From: Zygnema cylindricum
Lineage: Eukaryota > Streptophyta > Zygnematophyceae > Zygnematales > Zygnemataceae
Direction: 5' to 3'
Length of the DNA stretch: 62,000 nucleotides
Assembly (NCBI GenBank): GCA_037447655.1
Contig: JBBHKE010002781.1
Span: 1-62,000 of the forward strand
Shown here in pieces: positions 45,497 to 57,351 of this stretch. Position numbers and translations under genes: made by a program. A model generated the notes under the pieces. The model did not search any database, had not been told where the DNA came from, and saw only the letters and a list, made by a program, of their open reading frames with translations. The first letter of the stretch is position 1; each line of letters opens with the position of its first letter.

Positions 45497-46562
45497 TCAC
45501 TTAAGGAATTGAAGGAAGAGTAGTCCCACTTGGCTGTGGAAAGTAAACTCGTTGCGTATGGTGAAAAATGACATATTCCTGTTTTTCCTTTGCCGGTTTG
45601 TTTGGCACTTGAAAAGAGTCAACCGAATCCATCTCATCTTCAATCGGGATATTTCTAGAGATATCCACTTTCTGTTTCTCAAATACAAAAACTCCATAAC
45701 CTTTTTCATTATTATCATACCCCATGAAAATTTCGTGTAAGCCTTAAGTATCTATTTTCCATCTATCCTGTGAAGTATCTAGAATAAAACACTTACTACC
45801 AAAGATCTTAAAGTGACTAACATTAGGTTTCTCTCATGTCTAAATCTCAAAAAGTGTGGTGCTAATAGATCTAGAAGCAATTCTATTCTTAATATAAATA
45901 GCGCAGTTAAGTGCTTCAGCCCAGAATTTCAAATCAAGCCCTTTATCTGCAAACATGGACCGAGCACTTTCTGTCACTATCCTATTTAATCTCTTTCAAA
46001 CACCATTCTGCTCCGGTGTATATGAAACTGTAAGATTGTGACTGATACCTTCCTGAAAGAGAAACTTTTCGAATTCTTTTGATGTATATTCTCCCCCATT
46101 GTCCAATCTCAACGCCAAGATAGGAACTCCATGAAGTTTTTCTGCCCACGCTTTGTAGTGTTTGAATTGAGTAAACACTTCACTTTTATGTTGCATGAAG
46201 TAAACTTTGGTATATCTTGAGTAGTCATCTGTAAATGTAACCATATAGTGGACGCCTCCAGCCGAAGCTACTTGTGAAGGACCGAGAACATCAGAATGTA
46301 TTAGCTGCAGAACTTTCTTCGATCTGTGGTATGTTTCCTGTGGAAATGGCAATTTGTGGATCTTGCCAAGTGAACAACCATCACATGATTTTATAGGATG
46401 GGAACTGAGAGAAAATCCCTCAACTTTTCCTGAATTCACCATTTTTTTAAAGCTATCATAATTCATATGTCCTAATCTTTTATGCCACAACTCATTATCA
46501 GATTGGACACTAGGGTAGAGAACATTATTTTCTTTATATTCAGCCATGTCCATCCGGTGCAT
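45497..46562 (-). pseudogene. pol: Integrase of element B
   Basis: The 45996-46562 frame has an intact zinc-binding HHCC (WHKRLGHMN ... CDGCSLGK), then LIHSDVLGPSQV, TFTDDYSRYTKVYF, LRLDNGGEYTSKEF and the TPEQNGV block. It is the best-preserved integrase core in the window. The C-terminal part (45497-45990) is split by stops. Confidence 0.9.
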
Positions 46563-47843
46563 TTTGCTAGCATCTCTAGTTCATGTTACTGCTACTTTCC
46601 CTTTCTTGCTAACAACCAGTCTACCTCTTTTCAGAATGACTTCAAAGCCTTTGCTCTCCACTAATGATGTAGAAAAAATACTTTTCTTAAAGTCTGGAAC
46701 AATCAAAACATTGTGAAGGGTTCTTTCTACCGACTTTCCCCCCACATCTAACATCAAAGATACGTCACCCTGCGCTCAGGTTTGAACACTCATGCCACAA
46801 GCATAGTAAATAATTTTTGGAGATGTTTGCTGAAGATTCGTAAAATTCGCCTTGTTCCAACACATGCGTGCAGACGTTCCTGTGTCCATGATCCATCCTG
46901 CATCCTTAGGACCCTCTATGGCTGCCGCCATAGCAAATAACTTTGCATCCTCTGTCTCATTGAAGCAAAAATACTCATTTGCATCAGTTGCAAAAGCTGA
47001 AAAAAAAGCATTTCCACGGGTAAGATTCCCAGGGAAGCCTTTGTGATATTGGCTTTGATGCCAGCCTGGCCTATATAAACCTGTCTCATTAGCCTTTTTC
47101 AGCTTACGACAGTACCTGTATCCATGACCCTTCTCAAAACAATAAAAGCAAGTATTACAAGATGGCCTATTTTGCCTTTGATTATACCGATTAAACTAAT
47201 TTTGATTCTGGTTAAACTGACTCTTGTTCTGATTCATCTGATTTCTTTTGTCAAAGTCTGTGGAAAAAGCTTCAACCTTTCATTCTCCTTCAAGGAGTTT
47301 AGTATTAGTCTCTTCCTCCAATATAAGATTATATGCTAACTGAAATTACCAACTAGCTTTATCATGACTTTTTAACTGAACAGACACACCCGTCATGCTA
47401 CTAAGGAGACCTCTAATAAGCAAAGCTGCCTGTTGAAACTCTGGAAATGACCCCTTAGCAGAAAAGTGAGCATCAATGATTGCACGAAAATTGTCACAAT
47501 ACACGAGTATAGTACCCCCCGAGTATTTGTATCCCCAAATTCTTCTAGCCACCAAGAACTCCTCCTGAACATTCGCTTTCTCAAAAGCGGATTTCAGTGA
47601 TGTCCAAATCTCGCTCGCCTTCTTCATTTTCAGTCGAGATAAGACCAAATTTCGTGAAATACAAAGAATTAGATTTTTCCTTGCCATTGAATTCTTTTTC
47701 CCCCAAGTTGGATCTGTTTCATCAAGGGAGCCATCTAAGACCCCCAATAAGTCAGCAGTTTCAAACGACGAATCAACCATCGCCGCCCAGTTAGCATACT
47801 TTTGGCCATTGAAGATAGGAATTCTTGACAAATGGCCCATAAC
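46563..47843 (-). pseudogene. gag-pol: gag and protease of element B, with in-frame stops
   Basis: The gag frame 47346-47912 starts in the 5' LTR and runs through the primer-binding site into VMGHLSRIPIFNGQKYANW, followed by the capsid block SEIWTSLKSAFEKANVQEEF. A stop follows near 47343. The canonical zinc knuckle CFYCFEKGHGYRYC is at about 47113-47154, and the protease motif WIMDTGTSARMC (catalytic Asp kept) near 46870-46905. Several stops lie between. Confidence 0.88.
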
Positions 47844-47844
47844 A
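47830..47844 (-). other. Primer-binding site of element B (half-tRNA-iMet type)
   Basis: Directly after the LTR end ACAACA the minus strand reads TGTTATGGGCCATTTG. GTTATGGGCC matches the complement of the iMet anticodon arm over 10 bases. Its ATG (47840-47838) is codon 25 of the open gag frame. Confidence 0.75.
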
Positions 47845-49888
47845 TGTTGTTCTAAAACCAACGTTACAGGAGGAGAACCAGCAGTAGTAGTGGAAGTAGA
47901 CATGAAAAACAATAGAAACTATCAAAGTACCTACTCAACCACCAACTTTGAATTGACACAAAATATGACTTAGAAAGCCAATATGCCTCAAAATTATCAT
48001 AGTGATACACAATAAAATAAACTGACAATTCCAAAAATTGCAGCACAAATGACTTTGTAAATCATAAGTTATGATGTTTGGAAGTCTCCAAAAAATTGCC
48101 CTTAGAAAATCATATTCCCAAAACTGGATGCTACAAAATTGGCTAAGTCCCAAATTATATACTCACAGTGTGTATCTACTGATCTACACTAATTTGGGTA
48201 ATCGTTACTACGGATATTTGTAGAAATAAAAAGGTTATTTTAGTATTTTCTAGGTTTTGCAAAATGCAGAAAAGAAGCAGAGGCAGTCTGCCTCTAACTT
48301 CTCTCTTCAGCTCCCACACTTGTCGTAGTCACTGAAGGTTGAAGAGGGAGCTAGAGCCATGGCTGCCTATGCTGATTAGAGATAGAGTTACGGGTTGTAG
48401 ATTTTGGTAGATTTACCAAAATGTAAATTGACGGACCTAGGGTTTGAACCTGGTACCTACCGCCCGTCAACTTAGCCTGTAGCCTTAGCCATTTAGTCTG
48501 CCATCATGCTTGAAGATATATAGTTTGATAGGTATTTAAATGTTAACACGTAGTCTATTTCATTTAACGGATCTTTAAACATAGACACAGTTTGTAAAGT
48601 ACGGCGTACGGAACATCCGAAACGAATACTGCGCATTTTGTTTAGAAAGCGAAACAAATACTGCGGAAGTATTTATAACGGTCACGATTGTAATCCGGCT
48701 TAATCGGACGGCCACGAAGCATGCCGAGATCGTGGAATAGGTTTTCGGCGGTTTGCGGTTGACGTCACGTCAATTGCCACGTGGCACAATCACATTGGAT
48801 TACGACATCTCCTGGGATTCCAAGAACGAATCCAAAAATGACATGTGTCGACTTTTTGGCCATGTTGTACAATATCCGTACATAAAGTACAACGGTACAT
48901 GTACCTTTATGTACGATACACTATTATGATTGGTGCCGTACTTCAGTAGATGAGTTTTAGAGAGAGATAGGACTTAGAAAAATTTGATTGATTAGACCCT
49001 CTCTCCCAAAGAGCTCTTGTACAAAAGGTCAACTTTGACCCTTCATAACTTACTGCTCAGGGGAGCAAATTCAGAGATTCTTTTTGCTATAGACTCAGGG
49101 GAGTCTTGCCTTTACAGGGGTGAAGGTGGTCAGAGTTTTGGTCTGCCAGGGTGGCAGTTATTCTTGCTGAAACACAAAGGGGTTAGGGTTATCCTAGAGG
49201 CTTCGTGTGAGCTGCCTACTCTGAGGTCCTATGGAGGTCTCAGAGTTACAATATTATCCTGACTAACGACAAAGCATCCTACTTGTACGTCACTGTATCT
49301 CAAAACCCTAATTATTATTTTCTAAAACCTGATTAATCGAACACTATTTTTTTTTGCACTAATCTACAAAACAATGATATTGAGATATTTCGTGATATTG
49401 AACCGTACACAAAACGTTCCAAATGCTAAGTCAACGGTAGTCGCTAAAGTCTAGCCGAATGTGGTCGTGTAGTACGAAGCACCTTAGTGCTTCGTCACTT
49501 GTGGTCCCACGCGAATCACGCTTGTGGTCCCTCGTGAATCACTCTTGTGGTCCCTGGTGAATCGCGTCCGTTGGAACAAATTCAATCAACGATGGTACCA
49601 TCAAACTGTACCATATATTTATAGAATACCCGGTTCAAATCCTGTTTGTCGGATCTTGTGAATCAAATTGTCAACTCCGTGACGCGTGTGGCTGACTGTC
49701 GGCGCCACTCCGAAAAACCTGGATATGTTCTTTTGCCGACGCGTGTCCTTGTAAAAGTACAATACACTCTACTGTACTTTTTGTTACTGTAACGCTAATA
49801 AAGGTAAGTATTACAGTAGACTACTTCAAAAATATTCTAAGTTATTTTTACCCCTATTTACTGAAATAAAGATTTATAAATTACAACA
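47845..49888 (-). repeat. 5' LTR of element B, interrupted by a solo LTR
   Basis: Homologous to 42493-43517 once 48219-49250 and one target copy are removed. The gag frame opens inside it at 47912 (MFFMSTSTTT). The antisense strand carries a perfect B-box match GGTTCAAATCC at 49632-49642. Confidence 0.92.
48219..49250 (+). mobile_element. Solo copia LTR inside the 5' LTR of element B
   Basis: 1032 bp, TGTAGAAATAAAAAGG to GAGTTACA, with a perfect 5-bp target duplication ATATT (48214-48218, 49251-49255). Related to but diverged from family A. Its hairpin at 48428-48470 has a perfect TTGACGG/CCGTCAA stem and a canonical T-loop TTCAAAC on the antisense strand. Confidence 0.93.
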
Positions 49889-50211
49889 AAATTTTCTCAC
49901 TCGTGTGGCGTGTGTGTGGCCCGCTTTTTCATTCTCTTTTTGGTGGATACTTGAACTAAAATAGTCTATTGAGGTGATTCTTGATGAGGCTTTTTGATGG
50001 GCTAGATTCTCTTGCTTGGGGGTCGAAAAGAGGAAAAGGCCAAAATGCGTTCACATGATGATAAACATGCAGCACAATTGAATTATTGTGTTGACGTTCA
50101 GTGTACTTTGGTTAAAATGATTTCTCCTACGGCTAAAGTTTTTCTCAAAGTTCCTTGAATTTTGGGGCAAAACAACAAAGAAAATTCAATACTTTAATAT
50201 ATGGGGATACC

Positions 50212-50706
50212 TGTAGAAATTCATGGTTTTTAAGTATTTTCTAGGTCTGATTAGAAATAAAGAAGCCGAGGCAGTCTACCTCTAACTTCTCTCTCCAACT
50301 CTCAAACTTGTCGCAGTCACTGAGAAATTGGAGAGGAAGCTAGAGCCATGGCTACCTAGGCTATCCTCACGTTTACGGGAAATTTATATTAGTCTAGGGA
50401 TTAATTACTAAAATGTATGTGCCGGCGACAGGATTTGATCCTGGTACCTGCCGGCCGTTGGAGAATAGATAGCCGGTAGCCTTAGCCGTTAAGTCTAGAA
50501 GTAGTCTTTACATAGCATATAGTACGATAATAATTTAAATATGTACACGTAGGATAAATCATTTAACTATAACTGTTAACGGGATACATAGATATGGTAG
50601 TGTAAAAGTACGAATTGCGGTACGGATAAGAAATCAATACCGCGCATTGATTTCGTAAGCGAAACAAATACCGCGCAAGTATTTATTACGGCTACGATCA
50701 AATGCG
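50212..50706 (+). repeat. Family-A LTR, 5' part
   Basis: Starts TGTAGAAATTCATGG inside the right end of PIF copy 6 and is cut at 50706, where an oppositely oriented LTR begins. Confidence 0.85.
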
Positions 50707-51467
50707 TGACCTTTTATATAGAAGCTTTCTGGGAGAGAGGCGGCTACCTCTAATTTCCTAAGTTCTCAACCCCTCTCTAAACCCTTAACTACTGATGTAC
50801 GGAGCCAATCAATTAAGTGTATAGATCAGACAGGTACTTTGTACGGAGTACTTTCTGTACGGCCATTGTACGACATGGCCAAAAAGACGACGCCTACCAT
50901 ATCCGGGTTCGCCATAGTATGTCCCGGAGATGCTGCAACCAAGGTCATGCTGCCACGTGTCACCCGGTGTGGATATGACCGCAAACTAAGATCATTCCGC
51001 GATGCCAGCTTTTTACTGCGTCGTTGGATTGATGTCGGCCTTAATTTATAGCCGATTAAAATACAAACAGTACTTTTAAGTGTAATTCTTTTTAACTGTG
51101 TCTGTGTGATTGTGGTCCGTTTGTCACTAAGCGAAACTTCTCTATTTTGTTATCTTTAAGTAGCTATCGTACCCTATATACTTCAGCACTGGTCTTAGAC
51201 TAAAGGTTAAGACTAACGGCTAGATTAACGGACGGTAGGTACTGGGATCAAATCATGGGTCCGTCAATCCTTTTGGTAAGTTTACCAATGATCTGCCTTC
51301 TGACAAGAAGAAGCATAAACAGCCATGGCTCTAGCTTCCTCTCCAGCCTTCAGTAACTACGCCAAGTATGAGGGCTAGAGAGAGAAGTTAGAAGAAGGTT
51401 GCCTCTGCCTTTTCCTGCTCCTATTTAACTTACTTAAATAACCTAGAAAATACCTTTAATTTCAACA
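50707..51467 (-). repeat. 3' LTR of element E, truncated
   Basis: Begins (minus) TGTTGAAATTAAAGG at 51467 and matches 55995-56779. The distal ~220 bp is missing at the junction with the family-A LTR. Polypurine tract at 51468-51480. Confidence 0.88.
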
Positions 51468-51480
51468 CTCCCCTTATTTT

Positions 51481-52170
51481 CTAGTCATTTTTAATTTTAA
51501 GTCCACATCTCTCTCTGCAAAAAATTAATTTAGGAGACGGTACAGGCTTAGTCATCATGTCTGCCACCATCTTGTTGTCTGGTCTGTATTCTAGACTTAT
51601 TTTTTTGTTCTCCACTTTTTTTCTAACAAAGCTAAGTCTGATGTCCATGGGTTTTGCTTTAAAATGATGTTTGGGATTAGCAGCAATTGCAATTGCTGCT
51701 TGATTATCACAGAATATTTTCTGAATTCCACTCTTTAGGTACCCCAATTCACCAAACAAGGATTTGACCCACATCAATTCCTTCACAGCAGAGCAAGATG
51801 CCATATACTCTGCCTCCATGGTAGACTGAGCAATGACCTTTTGCTGCTTACTGCTCTAGCCACAAGCACCATTCCCCACATACAACACATATCCAGATGT
51901 ACATCTTCTCATCGGAGCATCCCCATAGTTGGCATCACTCTTAGTGGTGATGTTAGTGTTTTCCCCACCCAGATGCAGCCATAGATCTCTAGTTCCTATG
52001 AGATATACGAGGACCCTTTTAGCTGCTTCGCAATCCCTTTTGGTTGGAGCATTCAGACTCCTACTTAGCACTCTTACAGCTGCTGCAATATCTGGTCTCG
52101 TACAATTCATAAAATAAATCAGACTGCCCACTACCTGTTTGTATGGAATAGTCTGCATAAACTTATTTTC
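51481..52170 (-). pseudogene. pol: RNase H domain of element E, premature stop
   Basis: FMNCTRPDIAAAVRVLSRSL, GENTNITTKSDANYGDAPMR, MEAEYMASCSAVKELMWVKS and FCDNQAAIAIAANPKHHFKA are in one frame. It is broken by TAG at 51856-51858, the same Trp position that is TGA in element A. The WSD motif has become KSD. Confidence 0.93.
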
Positions 52171-53478
52171 TTCTTGACCTAGTTCATCATCTTGAATTAG
52201 GATATCTCCTTCCTCACTCCCTTCACTTTATTTCTTTAGATCCATGGGAGTTGTACAACTGTTGGCTTTGTTCATATGAAATTTTTCCAGCATGTTTCCA
52301 ATTGCCTCTTTCTGAATTAGTCTAATTATCTTTTTTTTTCTATCTCTCTCTACATGTATTCCCAAAAAACATCTAGCCTCCCCCATATCCTTCATTTTGA
52401 ATGTTCCCTTTAGATCTGTTTTTAGTTTGTTAATTTTCTTTAATGACTTAATTAGAACAAGAAGATCATCAACATAAATTGCAATAAAGATGACACCTTC
52501 CTCATCTTCAAAAACTTAAATTGAATGATCTGAACTAATGCGGATGTATCCCAGACCGGTAAGGAGCTCATCAAGTTTCTTGTTCCATTGTCTGGGCGCA
52601 TGTTGCAAACCATAGAGAGGTTTGATCAGCCAACATACCTTTTTTTCCTCTCCTTGTTCCACGAATCCTTCCGACTGTCGCAGGAAGATCTCCTCCTCTA
52701 GTTCTCCATGTAAGAAAGCTGTCTTTATGTCCATCTGGTGAACTTCCATGTCTTCTATAGCTGCCAGACTGAGAAGTATCCGGACCGAGGGAAATTTGAC
52801 GACTGGAGCGAAGGTTTTTTGGTAGTCTATTCCCTCTTTCCGAGTAAAGCCTTTCGCCACTAATCGGGCCTTATACCGCTCAATAGTATTGTCTGGATTC
52901 AGTTTTAGTTTGAAAACCCACTTACATCCAATTGGTTTTCTATCGGGTGGACAGTCCACTAACTCCCATGTGTCAGCCGCCATGATGGAAGCCATCTCTT
53001 CATTGATGGCCGTCATCCACCGGTTTATTTTTGGGGAGTTCATTGCCTCTTCATATGTTTGAGGTTTGTCCGGGTGAGACAGTTTAGTTACCTTGTTGTT
53101 AGTTTGTTTCTCTTGAAGCCTTTTGCTGCTTCTTCTCCCTCCCTCAAAATCTGCGGCTGGGATAGATGGTTCTCGTGGGTTCTTTCGAATCACCACGGCT
53201 TCTCCCTTGTCCTTCGGATCCATATCTGTTTCCACCACGTCTTTCGCTTGTGTCATTGGTGTTTCCAAGATCAAGTCTTTATCTGTCTGTTTTGAATCTG
53301 CAAGGATATCATCATCTTGAAGACCCGGATAGTTAGGAAGATGAAAGTCATCAGAATTATCTGACTCAAATCTGATTCTGACTGACTTTGAGGATTTAAA
53401 GGGATCTACCGACTTCCCTTCATTTTTAGCTACCAGATGATTTAATAAAATTATATCTTCTCTCTTTAGATCATACAA
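52171..53478 (-). pseudogene. pol: Reverse transcriptase of element E, nearly intact
   Basis: The 52516-53478 frame covers the integrase tail (FEGGRRSSKRLQEK) and RT blocks IGCKWVFKLKLNPDNTIE, KARLVAKGFTRKEGIDYQKT, HQMDIKTAFLHGELEEEIFL and PLYGLQHAPRQWNKKLDELL. A stop after SDHSI at 52516 precedes the catalytic IYVDDLLVL, which continues in the same frame, with another stop near 52228. Confidence 0.93.
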
Positions 53479-54261
53479 TCTATACCCTTTTACATCCTAA
53501 TCATATCCTAGCAAGTCTCCGGGTTTCCCTTTAGGATCTAGTTTCTAGTTTGATTTATCTGTATCTAATCTGAAGACTTTACTATCAAAAACCTTTAAGT
53601 GAGATAGATCAGGTTTTCGGCTGGTCCATTTGCCTTATGGAGTTTGGCCATTCACTGCCGAAGTTAGTACTATGTTTTTCAAATAATTAGCACAATTCAT
53701 AGCTTCGGCCCAAAATATTTTTCCTATCCGTTTATTTGACAACATACTCCGTGCACTATCATTTAGTGTCCTATTCAATCTCTCGGCAACACTATTCTGT
53801 TCCAGGTTTTCTGGAACTGTCTTTTGATGTTGAACACCATCCTCCCTTAAGAACTCCTAAAACTGATTCACTTCTTACTCTCTTTATTGGGGTCTCGTGC
53901 AGTTTCTCGGCCCATGCCTTATAATGTTTGAAATACTCCAGAGTTTCTGATTTGTTTTTCAAAAAGTATACCCGGGAGTACCGGGACCAATCATCAGTAA
54001 TGGTTAGCATAAATCTTTTGCCTCCGGGTGATGACACTCTCGCCAGTCCCCAAATGTCCGTGTGTACCAGATCAAGAACTTTTTCTCCTTTATAAGTTGC
54101 TTCTTTTGGGAATGGTAATCTGTGTGTTTACCTTGAGCACACCCACTGCAATCACTCACATTATCATTTTCCCCAAAGCGTATCCCTTCAACTAGTATCA
54201 ACTTTTTCATTTCTTTTAACTTTTCTAGATTCACATGCCCAAGTCTCTTATGCCACAACAT
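53479..54261 (-). pseudogene. pol: Integrase of element E, core deleted
   Basis: The HHCC domain is present (WHKRLGHVN ... CSGCAQGK). A frame shift follows. TITDDWSRYSRVYFLKNKSE is readable at 53792-54037, but the RSDKGGEYTS block with the second catalytic Asp is missing, with RVRSESVLGVLKGG in its place. Several stops follow downstream. Confidence 0.9.
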
Positions 54262-54305
54262 AATATCATTGACACGAGCATAGTAAAGTTTGAGTTTTTC
54301 ATTAC

Positions 54306-55787
54306 TTAAAGCAAGCGTGACATCCCTTGGCTACCTTTCTCAGCAGTGAAATACACATCTTCCTCAAAGCTAGCAATAAAAACGCCTTTTCTGGTGCTAG
54401 TTTCAAATCCTTTATCATCTAATACAGATGTAGAGATAAGGTTTTTGTTTAACTCCAGAATAAACAATACATCGGAAAACGTAACTATTGAGGTTTTTCC
54501 CTCCACTATGACTTTTAGATCTACCGATCCTACATAAGTAGTGGTCACTACCCTCCCATCCCCATATTCAATCTCTACTGTAGGGATCTTTCTCAGCTTA
54601 GTAAACATATGCTTATCCTTGCACATGTACATGGATGCACCTGAATCCACAATCCAACCTCCTTCACCTTTTAGTCCACCGAAGGCGCATTTTTGCTTTC
54701 TTGGAATTTCGACTTCTGTCTTTGCCTCCAACTCCTCATCCAAAATAAGTTCGTCGTCCTCCTCATGAGACTCCTCCTCTAGTACCTTCGTGACAAGTGC
54801 CTTTTTCTTCCCTCGCGGCTGACCCCCGGTGTGCCCCTCCTTTATCCGAAGTTCGGTTAGTTTGGTACATTCTGCCATGTAATGCCCGGGTTTCTTGCAG
54901 ATATGACAAAGCCCCTTAGGTGCCCTTTTTCTAGACTCATCGGAGTGAATTTTTTGATCTTCCCCTCCATTATTTCCAAGGGGTTTCCGTGAATCTTTGT
55001 TTCTCCAACTTGCTCCGGCCCCCAAGGCTTGTCCACTCTTAACTCCCCTCCGGATTCGATTGTGTTCTCTCGGACGAGGATCATACCAACTACCGAATTC
55101 CATATCCACCTGGAGTCTGGCAGATCGTGTACCCGGTTCACAATGTTCTCATACTCATCGGGTAGTTTCATGAGTAAGCAGTGAACCTTTGCCTTCTCAG
55201 TTTCTACTTTTCTCGCACATTCTAACTCCATGAAGAGTATAGCCAGCTCATTGCAGAAATCGAGCATCTTCTCTCCTTTGTGAAAGTATCCATTGATCCT
55301 TTGATCTGCTAGCTTCTGTTCCTGAATAGTACCGCTACGGTACATCTCTTTAAGAGCATCCCACAGATCGGATGCCCTTTCCACCTGCAAATGAGGACCT
55401 GCGAGTCCTTGTGTGAGATGATGGAGGACAAAATGCTTCGCCGCCATGTTGTTGTAGTCCATGGTATCGATGTCATTCTCCTCATTCCTCGGAATAGGAG
55501 ACATGAGAGAAGATCCGGTTGCTATAGGTGTGGTTTTCTCTTTTTCTTTCCCTTTTTCCATCACGATGCTTTCTCTATCCTCTGACTCCTTTGATGACGG
55601 TGGATCTGGTTTTCTACCAAATCTGCTTCCTGCAAACCCTAAAGGGATAGTAGGACACGGATGGGCGCTTCACTCGCCCACTCACTATTCCCCAAAATCT
55701 TTTCTCACATAGGGCTCCTATCATTATACTTTCCCAGTAGATGAACCCAGTCCCATTGAATAAGGGCACCCTAGAGGGTGGGCCCAT
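54306..55787 (-). pseudogene. gag-pol: gag and protease of element E, frameshifted
   Basis: From the ATG in the primer-binding site (55787) the frame reads MGPPSRVPLFNGTGFIYW, then shifts near 55620-55650. Capsid sequence with NNMAAKHFVLHHLTQGLAGP is at 54857-55564. The frame changes again before the zinc knuckle CHICKKPGHYMAEC and the protease WIVDSGASMYMC (active-site Asp kept) at 54306-55109. Upstream of 55787 the LTR frame has a TAA. Confidence 0.92.
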
Positions 55788-55791
55788 AACT
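55777..55791 (-). other. Primer-binding site of element E (half-tRNA-iMet type)
   Basis: The minus strand reads AGTTATGGGCCCACC after the LTR end, 14 of 15 bases complementary to the iMet anticodon arm. The embedded ATG is the gag start. Confidence 0.85.
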
Positions 55792-56779
55792 TACAACTCT
55801 GAGACCTCCATTGGTACTCAAAGCATGCAGCTTACTAGAAGCCTTTAGGATGACCTCAACCCCTTTGACTTTGTACAAGTATAGCTGATACCCAGACAGT
55901 ATACAGACCGACCAAAGTGCACTCCTTAAAAGAGCTGACTCCCCTGAGTTTGCCACAAAAAAATCCTTGAATTTGCTCTCCTAAGCAGTAAATTATCAAT
56001 GGTCAAAGATGACCTTTTATACAGAAGCTCTCTGGGAGAGAGGCGGCTACCTCTAATTTCCTTAGTTCTAAACCCCTCTCTAAACCCTCTACTACTGATG
56101 TACGGAGCCAATCAATTAAGTGTATAGTACAGACACGTACTTTGTCCCGAGTACTTTTTGTACGGCCATTGTACGACATGGCCAAAAAGACGACGCCTGC
56201 CATATCCGGGTTCGCCATAGAATGTCCCGGAGATGCCGTCATCCAATGTCATGCTGCCACGTGTCACCCGATGTAACTATGACCGCAAACCGCCAAATAG
56301 ATCATTCCGCGATGCCAGCTTCTTTCTCCGTCGTTGGATTGATGTCGTCCTTAATTTATAGCCGTTTAAAATACAAACAATACTTTTAAGTGTAATTCTT
56401 TTTACAACTCTGTATGTGCGATTGTGGTCTGTTTGTCAGTAAACCGAACTTCTCTATTTTGTTATCTTTAAGTAGCTATCGTACCATATATACTTCAGCA
56501 CTGGTCTTAGACTACAGGTTAAGACTAATGGCTAGATTAACGGACGACACGTACCGGGATCAAATCCTGGGTCTGTCAATCCTTTTGGTAAGTTTACCAA
56601 TGATCTGCCTTCTGACAAGAAGAAGCATAGGCAGCCATGGCTCTAGCTTCCTCTCCAGCCTTCAGTGACTACGACAAGTATGAGGGCTAGAGAGAGAAGT
56701 TAGAAGAAGGCTGCCTCTGCCTTTTCCTGCTCCTATTTAACTTACTTAAATAACCTAGAAAATACCTTTAATTTCAACA
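55792..56779 (-). repeat. 5' LTR of element E
   Basis: 988 bp. Starts TGTTGAAATTAAAGG and ends GAGTTGTA (CA decayed to TA). It carries the conserved ATGGCT core near 56637 and a T-arm-like hairpin near 56537-56578. Confidence 0.88.
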
Positions 56780-57186
56780 TGGAGAACGACTACTAGTGGT
56801 CTGTAGACCAAAGTTCAAATCGGGGTAAAGTCAACATAATGGTCATTATTTTGATAGTATTCTCTACGTATTAATCTTATATATCTATTGTACCCTATAT
56901 ATCTCAACATTGGTCGTAGACTATTGGATAAAGCTACTGGCTGTAAGTGATTTGACGGACGGTAGGTACCCGGTTCATATTCAAGGTTCGTCAAATACGT
57001 TTTGTGGTAAATCTACCAAACCTCCTCGATGTCTCTCTAGAGAGCTTTGGCAACCATGACTCTAGCTCCCTCTTTAGCGTTCAGTGACTACGAAAAGTGT
57101 GGGGGCTTAGAGAAGGGAGTTAGAGATAGACTGCCTCTGCCTTTTTCTATCCCTATATAGACTTAGAAAATACACAAATATCAACA
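56780..57186 (-). repeat. LTR of element F (3' LTR), truncated by element E
   Basis: Begins (minus) TGTTGATATTTGTGTATTTTC at 57186 next to a polypurine tract. It matches 60072-60478 of the complete F LTR. Hairpin 56950-56996 has a perfect ATTTGACG/CGTCAAAT stem. Confidence 0.85.
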
Positions 57187-57351
57187 CTCCCGTTATTTTT
57201 CTAATCCTTTTTCCTTTCAAATACAAAAAAAAACAAACATCCCCTCCCATATTTCCTTTTTCCTTTTCCTTTTCCTTTCATAAAGCTTAAACAAAATACC
57301 CTCATATTTTAAAAGGTCAATTAGATAAGCTGAAATAAAAATTCCATCTTG

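Larger units (their letters stand above)
42493..49888 (-). mobile_element. Ty1/copia retrotransposon B, decayed, with a nested solo LTR
   Basis: Minus-strand element in PIF copy 6 with perfect 5-bp target duplication AAATT (42488-42492, 49889-49893). LTRs begin TGTTGTAATTTATAAATC and end ACAACA. Order on the minus strand: 5' LTR (with solo LTR inside), primer-binding site, gag, protease, integrase, RT, RNase H, polypurine tract, 3' LTR. It has several stops and frame shifts. Confidence 0.95.
41849..50211. mobile_element. PIF/Harbinger-like MITE, copy 6, split by copia element B
   Basis: The left part 41849-42492 starts GGGGGTGTCCCCATATAA and is close to copy 5. Homology resumes at 49889 (TTTTCTCACTCGTGTGGCG) and runs to ATATGGGGATAC at 50210, where a family-A LTR begins. 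The right terminus is therefore lost. Confidence 0.88.
50707..56779 (-). mobile_element. Ty1/copia retrotransposon E, decayed, 3' LTR truncated
   Basis: Minus-strand element closely related to A in its proteins, with a complete 5' LTR (55792-56779), a 4.3-kb interior and a 3' LTR truncated at 50707. No target duplication can be tested because the left end is lost. The right end abuts the LTR of element F inside that LTR's tRNA-like segment. Confidence 0.9.
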
